From the NCBI GenBank assembly GCA_038046465.1, contig JBBSWB010000072.1, positions 1 through 6,583 of the forward strand: a stretch of 6,583 bases of DNA. The letters run 5' to 3'. Source of the DNA: JBBSWB01 sp038046465. Its GTDB lineage: Archaea; Nanobdellota; Nanobdellia; Woesearchaeales; GW2011-AR9. The translations under genes were made by a program, and so were the position numbers. The notes under the pieces were generated by a model, which did no database searches, was not told the DNA's origin, and was given only the letters and a program-made list of their open reading frames with translations. Of the stretch, positions 1-5,373 are shown in pieces (positions within the stretch are counted from its first letter, which is position 1; the number at the start of each line of letters is the position of its first letter).

Positions 1-2
1 AA

Positions 3-581
3 GATTATGCTTATTGTTACACCTTGAGAAAGAATAGGCCCCATTATGAATTTCATAAAAATGAAAGATCCAGAGCAGAAAAAAAAGAAATTGAATCGCA
101 ATTAAACCGCATCTTAAAGATCCTTAACGAAGTTCATCATTGTGTTTCTAAATTGAATAAATTAGATATTAAAGAAAATGACTTTTTGCCTTTAGTTAAA
201 TTTGTTGAAGAATTTATCCGCTCTGAAACTATCCTAAAAAAAATAAAGCAAAAAGACGAATCGCTGGTTTTTACAATCATTGAAAAAATCCGGGTTGAAG
301 CCCAAGAAAATGAGAAAAATGAGCTGTGGTTAATAGACCAAAAAAAAGGAAATAAGCTGTATTTTTCCCAAAATTTGTCCATCACCGAAATAAAATATTT
401 GGATTTAGTGCCCCTGCTTGAACTTAAAGGTTTGGATAAACGGGCTTTATTTATTAACGAGCTGCATAAAGATGAATCCTTGCCGGTATACCATTATAAC
501 TTACAAATCGGCGGAAAAAATATCCATGTAATCCCTCGCAATTATAAAAAAAGAATTAAACCTTATTTGTCAGCAGTTTGA
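3..581 (+). CDS. Hypothetical protein, 5' end outside the window
   Basis: The family is not recognised. The frame is open from the first complete codon at position 3, and no ATG occurs before the TTG at 24. No Shine-Dalgarno site precedes that TTG, so the true start is probably left of the window and about 192 residues of the C-terminal part are visible. The first 50 or so visible residues are highly charged and probably helical, possibly a coiled coil (Glu/Lys-rich, ending in a Leu/Ile/Val-patterned stretch near LNRILKILNEV). A second helical segment follows, and the last 90 residues look like a mixed alpha/beta domain with alternating hydrophobics (NELWLID, KLYFSQNLS, KNIHVIPR). There is no signal peptide or membrane segment, so it is probably cytosolic. 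The stop is TGA at 579-581, with a T-rich stretch about 50 bp downstream. The coding call is good; the function is unknown. Confidence 0.7.
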   Translation, partial: DYAYCYTLRKNRPHYEFHKNERSRAEKKEIESQLNRILKILNEVHHCVSKLNKLDIKENDFLPLVKFVEEFIRSETILKKIKQKDESLVFTIIEKIRVEAQENEKNELWLIDQKKGNKLYFSQNLSITEIKYLDLVPLLELKGLDKRALFINELHKDESLPVYHYNLQIGGKNIHVIPRNYKKRIKPYLSAV

Positions 582-627
582 TTAATTCCCTATCCTGTTT
601 CTCAAATAAAAAATAAAGCTAACTCCT

Positions 628-640
628 GGTTTTTTCTTAA
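628..640 (+). terminator. Possible oligo-T terminator of the left-edge gene
   Basis: A run of six T followed by CTT lies about 50 bp after the stop codon of the left-edge gene and before the next promoter. Archaeal RNA polymerase commonly stops at U-rich tracts without a hairpin, and no convincing stem is seen here. The position fits but the sequence alone is weak evidence. Confidence 0.35.
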
Positions 641-677
641 TAAGTTCGTATATTTTATGGGTTTAATCAAGGACAGA

Positions 678-684
678 TTTATAT
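678..684 (+). promoter_or_regulatory. TATA box of the PQ-loop gene
   Basis: TTTATAT lies with its centre about 27 nt before the ATG at 708, and a purine-rich stretch (GGACAGA) sits just upstream where a BRE would be. At the usual archaeal TATA-to-start distance, transcription would begin at or within a few bases of the ATG. No Shine-Dalgarno site precedes the ATG, which agrees with a leaderless mRNA. Confidence 0.55.
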
Positions 685-707
685 GCCTTTTAGTTTAATA
701 GAAGATT

Positions 708-986
708 ATGGAAAAATTGGGGTTGCAAATTTTAATTTTCGCTTATGCTAGCGTTAATATCATAGGAATTGTTGGCTATCTTCCTACCATTAAAGATTTG
801 TGGGTTAATAAAAAGATGAGTGCCAATACTAATTCTTATTTTATTTGGACGGTCAGTTCAGCAATCACTTTTTTATACAGTTTACTAGTTCTTCCGGATT
901 TCTGGTTTAGAATCGTATCGGGGTTGAGTTTTGGCTGCTGTGCATTGATTTGGGGCTTATGCCTATTACTAAAATACCGCAAGTGA
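708..986 (+). CDS. Small three-helix PQ-loop / SemiSWEET-like membrane protein
   Basis: This is a 92-aa integral membrane protein with three hydrophobic segments, at about residues 6-28, 41-63 and 66-88. Helix 1 ends in GYLPTIKDLW, followed by a short basic loop (VNKKMSANTN). This is the PQ-loop pattern of MtN3/SemiSWEET proteins, with Pro-Thr (LPT) instead of Pro-Gln. Length and the three-helix layout match bacterial and archaeal SemiSWEETs (about 85-100 aa), which dimerise to carry sugars across the membrane. The Asn that SemiSWEETs usually carry in helix 3 is not obvious here: the matching stretch reads RIVSGLSFG. Sugar transport is therefore only a family-level guess, and it may belong to a divergent PQ-loop group of unknown substrate. 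The ATG start is supported by the TATA box 27 nt upstream. It seems to be transcribed alone, and the next gene converges on it. Confidence 0.7.
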   Translation: MEKLGLQILIFAYASVNIIGIVGYLPTIKDLWVNKKMSANTNSYFIWTVSSAITFLYSLLVLPDFWFRIVSGLSFGCCALIWGLCLLLKYRK

Positions 987-1040
987 CATAAAAAGATAAA
1001 ATAATAAAAAATAAAAATAAAAAAAGAAAATAAAAACTAT
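987..1040 (-). terminator. U-rich terminator tract for the six-cysteine protein
   Basis: The 54 bp between two convergent genes is almost pure A with scattered T and G on the plus strand, so the minus-strand transcript reads as repeated U runs right after its stop codon. This is the form of many archaeal U-tract terminators. The plus-strand gene gets no U tract here, so its transcript may run into the antisense of its neighbour. Confidence 0.5.
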
Positions 1041-1427
1041 TTATTTAAATGCTGATCCCATTGTTTCAAAGACATTATGTTTAATTTTTGCGCATTCTTT
1101 TTTGCTAGCTTTAAACACAACCTTACATTGCTTCAGATCTTTTTTGTAAGTCTGCTTGCATTGTTTAGTGGCGTCTTTTGGTGTTGCATTTTCTGCAGCC
1201 TGGGTTTTGCAGGTTTTTAGGGTTTCTTTTACAGTTGCATAACAAGAATTTTTAACAACAGCATTTTCTGAAACGCATTGCCCATAAGTCGGGGTTTTAG
1301 CCGGTTCTTCGGCTGCTGCATCTGTTGCAACTTCAGTTTCAGCATTCTTTTCATTTGCAGCGTAAGCTATTCCAGAAATAACCAACACAATCAAAACACA
1401 AACCAAAATTGTTAGATTTCTTTTCAT
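1041..1427 (-). CDS. Secreted six-cysteine protein with mirror-symmetric Cys spacing
   Basis: This 128-aa protein has a clear N-terminal signal: a basic start (MKR), a hydrophobic core at about residues 5-20, and an AYA-A site that would be cut near residue 23/24. A low-complexity acidic Ala/Glu/Thr linker follows (about 25-45). The mature domain then has six cysteines at residues 51, 62, 73, 90, 101 and 112, spaced C-x10-C-x10-C-x16-C-x10-C-x10-C. Both three-Cys halves are Lys-rich and helix-prone, and the central 16-residue gap holds Pro83 in a likely turn. An 11-residue step is close to three helical turns, so each triplet would line one face of a helix. An antiparallel hairpin held by nested disulfides (51-112, 62-101, 73-90) is a reasonable model. 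The family is not recognised. It probably acts outside the cell or at its surface. The start is firm: AGGAGG lies 7 nt before the ATG, with a TATA box further upstream. Confidence 0.85.
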   Translation of the reverse strand: MKRNLTILVCVLIVLVISGIAYAANEKNAETEVATDAAAEEPAKTPTYGQCVSENAVVKNSCYATVKETLKTCKTQAAENATPKDATKQCKQTYKKDLKQCKVVFKASKKECAKIKHNVFETMGSAFK

Positions 1428-1430
1428 AGT

Positions 1431-1440
1431 TTCACCTCCT
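1431..1440 (-). promoter_or_regulatory. Strong Shine-Dalgarno site of the six-cysteine protein
   Basis: On the minus strand AGGAGGTGAA precedes the ATG at 1427, with 7 nt between AGGAGG and the start codon. It is the best ribosome binding site in the window and fixes the start. Most neighbouring genes lack one, so this gene is probably translated efficiently from a leadered mRNA. Confidence 0.8.
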
Positions 1441-1463
1441 AGTTAGGTTGGTGTGTCGAGAGG

Positions 1464-1472
1464 TTTATAAAT
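1464..1472 (-). promoter_or_regulatory. TATA box of the six-cysteine protein
   Basis: ATTTATAAA on the minus strand is centred about 41 nt before the ATG. A start of transcription about 25 nt downstream would give a leader of roughly 15 nt, just long enough to hold the AGGAGG site. It shares the 118-bp divergent region with the promoter of the ATP-grasp gene. Confidence 0.65.
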
Positions 1473-1508
1473 TTTAAGATTTTCTACTAAGCTTTTACAA
1501 CCGCAACG

Positions 1509-1517
1509 TTTATATAT
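1509..1517 (+). promoter_or_regulatory. TATA box of the ATP-grasp gene
   Basis: GTTTATATA lies with its centre about 32 nt before the GTG at 1546. Transcription would begin a few bases before the start codon, giving a leader too short for a normal Shine-Dalgarno site. It is one of the two back-to-back promoters in the 1428-1545 interval. Confidence 0.6.
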
Positions 1518-1545
1518 TTTTAAAAAAACATTTAATACAGAAGAG

Positions 1546-2487
1546 GTGAAAGCTATCTTTAATTCAAACAAATTCAATTTAGGCTACGTATATGCTGCTA
1601 AGAATTTTAACAAAGAAGATTTAATTTTTTCTAAGTTAGCCAAAAAGAAAAATATTGAATTAGTTCCACTAAATATTTTCAAACAAATTCAGGAAGATGA
1701 ATTTAGAAGCCAAGTAAAAAAGTGCAGCTTGGTTTACAATAATTCTGCGGAAGACTGTGTTGTGGAAACTTTAAAAACCATCGAGCAGATGGGGAAACGA
1801 GTTATTGATGCTTCAGAGCTATATTATTATACTGAAGACAAATGGATGTTTTACTTAAAATGTAAAGAGTTTGGCATTCCCACCCCCGATACGGTCTTGC
1901 TGTCCAGAAATTTGGTTTCTGCCAAAACTGAACTTAAACGGTTTGGCCAATGGCCCGTAGTTCTTAAACGAGTTTACGGCACCATGGGGGAATTTGTTCG
2001 GATAGCCCACAACCTTACTGAAGCTCTACAGGTAATCAAGAAATTCTGGGAGGTTGATTGTGATAAACTGCCGATAATTGCTCAAGAATTTATTCCCTCT
2101 TCATCTTATCGAGTTACGGTTATTGATAAAAAAATAGTTCAAACTGCTTTAAAAAGAAGTAAGAATTGGAAATGCACCGGAGTATATGGAAAAGAATTTG
2201 AGAAATTTTTTATTGATGCTAAACTTAAAAAAATCATTAATAAAGTAATCGGTGCAACTAAAATTAATATCTGCGGGATTGATTTTCTTAAAAGAGGAGA
2301 TGATTGGGTGGTGTTAGAAGTTAATTCTGAACCCTCTTTAGATTTTATTGAAGAAGAGCATGAAAAATTAGTTGGGCTGGTTTTAGATTTTTTAAAAAGA
2401 CAACATCTTAAGTCAAATAAATCGCGAGCTAAACCAAGAAGAACTTTATTTAAAGTAAAGCTTCCTAAATTTTTTAATTTCTTTTAG
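1546..2487 (+). CDS. RimK-type ATP-grasp ligase
   Basis: This 313-aa protein has the order of a RimK-like ATP-grasp enzyme, which uses ATP to activate a carboxylate and join it to an amine. Residues 1-90 form the N-terminal domain. The central domain starts at TEDKW (Lys99), then has CKEFGIPTPDT (106-116), the nucleotide-binding VVLKRVYGTMG (138-148; Lys141) and AQEFIP (179-184; Glu181) with Arg189. The C-terminal part carries the likely metal ligands Asp246 (GIDF), Glu258 and Asn260 (LEVNSEPS). Known relatives include RimK, LysX, CofF and MptN; the substrate cannot be chosen among them, and no LysW-type carrier gene is nearby. The core ends near residue 285, leaving a basic tail (SRAKPRR, then KVKLPKFFNFF). 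The last 42 bp overlap the convergent hydrolase gene. Start is GTG at 1546, supported by the TATA box and the normal N-terminal beta strand. The superfamily call is strong; the subfamily is open. Confidence 0.88.
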   Translation: MKAIFNSNKFNLGYVYAAKNFNKEDLIFSKLAKKKNIELVPLNIFKQIQEDEFRSQVKKCSLVYNNSAEDCVVETLKTIEQMGKRVIDASELYYYTEDKWMFYLKCKEFGIPTPDTVLLSRNLVSAKTELKRFGQWPVVLKRVYGTMGEFVRIAHNLTEALQVIKKFWEVDCDKLPIIAQEFIPSSSYRVTVIDKKIVQTALKRSKNWKCTGVYGKEFEKFFIDAKLKKIINKVIGATKINICGIDFLKRGDDWVVLEVNSEPSLDFIEEEHEKLVGLVLDFLKRQHLKSNKSRAKPRRTLFKVKLPKFFNFF

Positions 2488-3195
2488 ATCTACTTCAGCA
2501 GTTAGGAGCTCTTCCTGATCTAGCGATTCTTTTAAGATCCGGTGGGGGCAAGCAATCGCCGAGTAAGATACCTGGGTTTTTTCATCCAATAAAGGGTTGC
2601 ACAAAGCTACATAAAATACATTCTCGAAAGCCCGAGCCTGCACCATTGATTTTAACAATTGCGCTTCCCGATGTCTGGGTCTACTATGGTGGGATTGTAA
2701 ATCATAGTTCCATTGGGCCGGGCAGAATACGATTTCAGCACCTTTGCTTCTTAGGATTTCAAATAAACCCGGATCCGCAAGGTCCCAGCAAATAGCCAGC
2801 CCGATTTTAGCAAAATCGGTTTTAAATACTTTTATCTTATTACCCGGACTAACACAATAATCCCCGCACAAATTTATCTTTTTATAATTGCCTTTAATCT
2901 TTCCCTCTCGGTCAATTAAGAGAGACATGTTGTGGGCTTTATTACCTATTTTTATATTTTCAGTAACTATGCACCAAATAGAATTGCGTTTACACTCGTT
3001 TTGAATTGCTTTTATACAATTATCTGTTAATGAGGGGCGGTCTCTTTTAATACAGGTCTCAGGAAAACAAACAATGTCTGCATTAGCTTTTTTAGCTAAC
3101 TTTATGTATTTTTTAATTTTTTCAACATTGTTAGTTTTGTGTAAATCGTAATATTTTATCGGTGCAAGGGCAATAATAGGTTTTTTCTCAACCAT
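2446..3195 (-). CDS. Carbon-nitrogen hydrolase (nitrilase superfamily)
   Basis: This 249-aa cytosolic enzyme belongs to the nitrilase superfamily, which hydrolyses carbon-nitrogen bonds of amides, N-carbamoyl compounds or nitriles through a cysteine thioester. All three catalytic residues are visible (numbered from the ATG at 3195): Glu46 in CFPET, Lys106 in NYKKINL and Cys136 in LAICWDL. GAEIVFCPAQWN (153-164) and QARAFENVFYVALCNP (186-201) are the usual core strands after the nucleophile, and the end (TAEVDLKEIKKFR) is the normal C-terminal element. Length is typical or slightly short. The substrate is unknown; the branch may be an amidase or N-carbamoyl hydrolase rather than a true nitrilase. 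The frame continues to a TTG at 3210, but ATG 3195 sits 29 nt from a TATA box and lies near the usual first strand, so it is preferred. It is divergent from the MFS gene, and its last 42 bp overlap the ATP-grasp gene. Confidence 0.88.
   Translation of the reverse strand: MVEKKPIIALAPIKYYDLHKTNNVEKIKKYIKLAKKANADIVCFPETCIKRDRPSLTDNCIKAIQNECKRNSIWCIVTENIKIGNKAHNMSLLIDREGKIKGNYKKINLCGDYCVSPGNKIKVFKTDFAKIGLAICWDLADPGLFEILRSKGAEIVFCPAQWNYDLQSHHSRPRHREAQLLKSMVQARAFENVFYVALCNPLLDEKTQVSYSAIACPHRILKESLDQEELLTAEVDLKEIKKFRKLYFK
2464..2485 (+). terminator. T-rich tract inside the end of the ATP-grasp gene
   Basis: The final codons of the ATP-grasp gene contain a run of six T and a run of four T in a short stretch, and nothing similar follows the stop. 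It may act as the U-tract terminator while still being translated. On the other strand the same bases encode the end of the hydrolase. This is a positional inference only. Confidence 0.3.
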
Positions 3196-3219
3196 CGCCA
3201 ATTCTAACAATTACTGGCT

Positions 3220-3229
3220 TATATATTTT
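3220..3229 (-). promoter_or_regulatory. TATA box of the carbon-nitrogen hydrolase
   Basis: On the minus strand AAATATATAA is centred about 29 nt before the ATG at 3195 and only about 15 nt before the alternative TTG at 3210. That spacing supports ATG 3195 as the start of a nearly leaderless mRNA. Confidence 0.6.
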
Positions 3230-3344
3230 TCCAAATAGAGGTTTTTTGAGCTTATTATGGGTTTTTTTAGGCTTAATTACATCTATAAAATCTTTCAAAA
3301 ACCATTATCTGGGTTAAAATGTTCTCAAATGAGCTTATCGAAAA

Positions 3345-3353
3345 GTTAATAAA
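3345..3353 (+). promoter_or_regulatory. TATA-like box of the MFS gene
   Basis: GTTAATAAA follows a purine-rich CGAAAA that could serve as a BRE, and is centred about 27 nt before the ATG at 3376. The spacing predicts a leaderless transcript, and no Shine-Dalgarno site is present. It is a weaker match than the other TATA boxes. Confidence 0.45.
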
Positions 3354-3375
3354 TGCCTATATTTTAATATGACTA

Positions 3376-4029
3376 ATGAATCGCACAATTAAACTGCTGA
3401 TGCTTTCAGATATCTTCGTTTTGACCGGCTTTGGGCTAATAGAGCCAATTTTGGCCATTTTTATTAAGGAAAATGTTGTCGGAGGGACGATTTTAGCAGC
3501 AGGTTTGGCTAGCACTATTTTTTTAGTGACCAAATGTCTAGTTCAATTGCCTTTTTCGCGCTATGTTGATCGCCAGGAAAATAAAGTTAAATGGTTAGTG
3601 GTTGGAGCTTCTTTAGTTACCTTAGTCCCATTTATTTACATCTTTTCAACCCACGTGTATTATATTTATCTTGCTCAGGTTCTGATGGGGATAGGCAGTG
3701 GTTTGGTTTATCCAACTTGGTTAGGATTATGGAGCACTAATTTAGACAAACAACATCAAAGTTTTGAATGGAGTCTTTATTCTACTTTAACTGGTTTGGG
3801 GACTGCAGCTACGGCAGCTATTGGCGCAGCTATTGCTGAATATATTGGGTTTACTTACACTTTTGCTTTAGTTGGAATTATGTCTTTGTGGAGCTGCCTG
3901 ATCTTGCTTGGTTTAGAAAATAAACAAAATTTAGCCGGTTTAAAAAAGGGGCTAAAAACTTTAAAACCTTTAAAAGCATTAAAAAAGTTAAAACCGGGCA
4001 AATCAAGTAAAAAGAAAGTTAAGAAATAA
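3376..4029 (+). CDS. Half-size MFS transporter-like protein (six helices)
   Basis: This 217-aa membrane protein matches only the N-terminal bundle of a Major Facilitator Superfamily transporter. Six hydrophobic helices can be drawn at about residues 9-30, 36-59, 73-91, 93-118, 130-154 and 158-180. Between helices 2 and 3 lies FSRYVDRQENK (60-70), a recognisable motif A with Asp65-Arg66. Helix 4 has QVLMGIGSGL (101-110), and helix 5 a reduced Gly/Ala-rich motif C (TGLGTAATAAIGAAIAE). Full MFS proteins have 12 helices in about 400 residues. Here helix 6 is followed by a polybasic tail (190-217) built on LKx repeats and then a stop, with the helicase gene 20 bp away, so no second half is present. 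It may be a truncated remnant, but the intact frame and own promoter suggest a working half-transporter that would have to dimerise. The substrate is unknown. ATG 3376 is supported by the TATA-like box. Confidence 0.8.
   Translation: MNRTIKLLMLSDIFVLTGFGLIEPILAIFIKENVVGGTILAAGLASTIFLVTKCLVQLPFSRYVDRQENKVKWLVVGASLVTLVPFIYIFSTHVYYIYLAQVLMGIGSGLVYPTWLGLWSTNLDKQHQSFEWSLYSTLTGLGTAATAAIGAAIAEYIGFTYTFALVGIMSLWSCLILLGLENKQNLAGLKKGLKTLKPLKALKKLKPGKSSKKKVKK
3952..3996 (+). repeat. 9-bp in-frame tandem repeat (Leu-Lys-x) in the MFS tail
   Basis: Five consecutive 9-bp units of the form TTAAAANNN (the first is CTAAAANNN) encode LKT, LKP, LKA, LKK and LKP. A sixth related unit (LKK, from 3940) is separated by one Gly codon. 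The third codon varies (ACT, CCT, GCA, AAG, CCG), so the protein pattern is kept while the repeat has diverged. It makes the C-terminal tail strongly basic with leucine every third residue. Confidence 0.75.
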
Positions 4030-4049
4030 AAAAATAATAAATAAAAAAG
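4030..4049 (-). terminator. U-rich terminator tract of the DEAD-box helicase
   Basis: The 20-bp gap between the convergent MFS and helicase genes is nearly all A and T. Read on the minus strand it begins with CTTTTTTA, right after the helicase stop codon, and continues in T runs. This fits an archaeal U-tract terminator for the helicase. The plus-strand MFS transcript sees A runs and has no terminator here. Confidence 0.5.
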
Positions 4050-5276
4050 TTAATACCGTCTTCTGCCAAAGCTATTTCCATTGCCTCGGCGCGAGGAACC
4101 CCTACTTTCCCTTCTTCGATCAAAGCCTCGAGAATTGCGTGATTGCATTCCGGTTTGAAATTTTAGTTTTGGGAAATCTTCACGAGGCAGTTCTTCTGCA
4201 CCGATATCATATCGGCTAAAGATAGCCCGAAAAGCATCATGGTCCTGAGAGGAAAGTAAAGTAATCGCTTTACCCGATTCTCCTGCTCGGGCAGTCCTAC
4301 CGATTCGATGAATGTATTCCTGCGGGTCTTGAGAAAGATCATAATTAAACACGTGAGTTACGTCTTTAATATCTAATCCTCTGGAAGCAACCGCAGAAGC
4401 TACTAAATAATCGATTTTGCCTTTATTAAATCGTTCGATAACCGTCATTCGTTTATTTTGGGTCATTTTTCCATGAATCATTTCTGATTTGATTCCTTGT
4501 TCCCGCAAATTTTGGTTGACCAGTTCAACGGTAGACCGTTTTGAACAAAAGATGATTACTCTGCCGGTCTTTTCTTTTTTTAACAGATGCACCAGTAATG
4601 AAAATTTTTCGTGGGTTTGTACATCGTAATAATACTGTTTAAGCAGATCTTTTTTTACTTGCACTTCTGTTTCTTCTACGACTACGTCGTGCATGTATTT
4701 TTTCTTAAGATAATCAATTTCACTAGAAATGGTTGCTCCGAACAAAATTATTTGCCGGTTTCGGGGAGAAGCAGAAAGGATTCTTTCAATATCTTCAATA
4801 AAACCCATTTCCACCATTTTATCGGCTTCATCTAATACGAAATAGTTTATTTTGGAAAGATTCAAAGTTCTTCGATTTAAATGATCTAATAATCTTCCAG
4901 GAGTGCCTACGACTATTTCTGATTCAGCAATGGCTCGGATTTGTGGTTCAATACCGACTCCGCCAAAGACAATTGCTGTTTTTAAATTAAGATATTTACT
5001 CCATTTTTTTAATTCCCCAGAGATCTGGATAGCCAGTTCCCGAGTGGGAGCTAAAATTAGGCCTTGTACGCCTTTCTTTGGTTGGACTTTTTCTAATAAA
5101 GGGATTCCAAAACAAGCGGTTTTTCCTGAACCGGTTTCTGAAATACCCACTAAATCCTTCCCAGCCAGAACTAAAGGGATAGTTCGGTATTGGATTGCCG
5201 TTGGTTCAACGATGCCTTCGTCTTTCAAAGCTCGGGCAAGTTCAGGTTTAATTTTTAATTCTTCAAATGATGTCAT
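4050..5276 (-). CDS. DEAD-box ATP-dependent RNA helicase
   Basis: This 408-aa cytosolic helicase unwinds short RNA duplexes or remodels RNA-protein complexes using ATP. Motifs are in order: upstream Phe4 and Q motif EPTAIQ (24-29), motif I SETGSGKT (46-53), Ia PTRELA (77-82), GG (105-106), Ib TPGR (125-128), II DEAD (149-152), III GAT (180-182), IV VIIFCSKR (240-247), V ASAVASRGLDI (293-303) and VI HRIGRTAR (323-330). Length fits the minimal two-RecA-domain helicase plus a tail. Two motifs deviate: motif III has Gly for the usual Ser of SAT, and motif V has Ala295 where Asp is usual in ATDVAARG. The tail (about 378-408) is rich in Arg, Gly, Ser and Asn and probably binds RNA. Likely roles are ribosome assembly or RNA turnover; related proteins are often cold-induced. 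AGAGGA 9 nt before the ATG supports the start. The long hairpin-rich region lies directly upstream. Confidence 0.95.
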   Translation of the reverse strand: MTSFEELKIKPELARALKDEGIVEPTAIQYRTIPLVLAGKDLVGISETGSGKTACFGIPLLEKVQPKKGVQGLILAPTRELAIQISGELKKWSKYLNLKTAIVFGGVGIEPQIRAIAESEIVVGTPGRLLDHLNRRTLNLSKINYFVLDEADKMVEMGFIEDIERILSASPRNRQIILFGATISSEIDYLKKKYMHDVVVEETEVQVKKDLLKQYYYDVQTHEKFSLLVHLLKKEKTGRVIIFCSKRSTVELVNQNLREQGIKSEMIHGKMTQNKRMTVIERFNKGKIDYLVASAVASRGLDIKDVTHVFNYDLSQDPQEYIHRIGRTARAGESGKAITLLSSQDHDAFRAIFSRYDIGAEELPREDFPKLKFQTGMQSRNSRGFDRRRESRGSSRRGNGNSFGRRRY

Positions 5277-5285
5277 TTTATTTTT

Positions 5286-5291
5286 TCCTCT
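5286..5291 (-). promoter_or_regulatory. Shine-Dalgarno site of the helicase
   Basis: AGAGGA on the minus strand lies 9 nt before the ATG at 5276. Together with the site of the six-cysteine gene it shows that this genome uses both leadered and leaderless mRNAs. Confidence 0.6.
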
Positions 5292-5302
5292 AAATTGCTG
5301 AC

Positions 5303-5314
5303 AAATTATAACTT
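5303..5314 (-). promoter_or_regulatory. Possible TATA box of the helicase
   Basis: AAGTTATAATTT on the minus strand is centred about 32 nt before the ATG. Transcription from here would begin only about 7 nt before the ATG, which would leave the AGAGGA site outside the mRNA. Either the start of transcription is unusually close to this box, or a promoter further upstream drives the gene. The surrounding 40 bp is very AT-rich, so other TATA-like stretches exist (for example 5337-5346). Confidence 0.3.
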
Positions 5315-5373
5315 ATTATTTGACTAATAATTAACTAAATAATTATCAACAATATTTTGTATTTATTTATGCA

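Noticed and set aside
24..26. TTG at 24 as the true start of the left-edge gene
   Set aside because: The frame is open to the window edge and no ribosome site precedes the TTG, so it is more likely an internal Leu codon.
137..385. Open frame of 82 codons on the minus strand
   Set aside because: It lies fully opposite the left-edge gene, is rich in Phe and Ser as expected from antisense of Lys/Glu-rich coding DNA, and has no promoter or ribosome site.
3196..3210. Longer hydrolase form starting at TTG 3210
   Set aside because: The TTG is only about 15 nt from the TATA box, so it would lie upstream of the expected transcription start; ATG 3195 fits both the promoter and the family N-terminus.
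3369..3392. Eight-codon open frame from an ATG just before the MFS start
   Set aside because: It is out of frame and overlaps the MFS start codon; with a TATA-like box about 27 nt before 3376 it would fall at or before the start of the mRNA, so a regulatory upstream peptide is unlikely.
4611..5301. Two open frames on the plus strand opposite the helicase (4611-4835 and 4903-5301)
   Set aside because: Both are antisense to a full set of helicase motifs and show no recognisable domain of their own.
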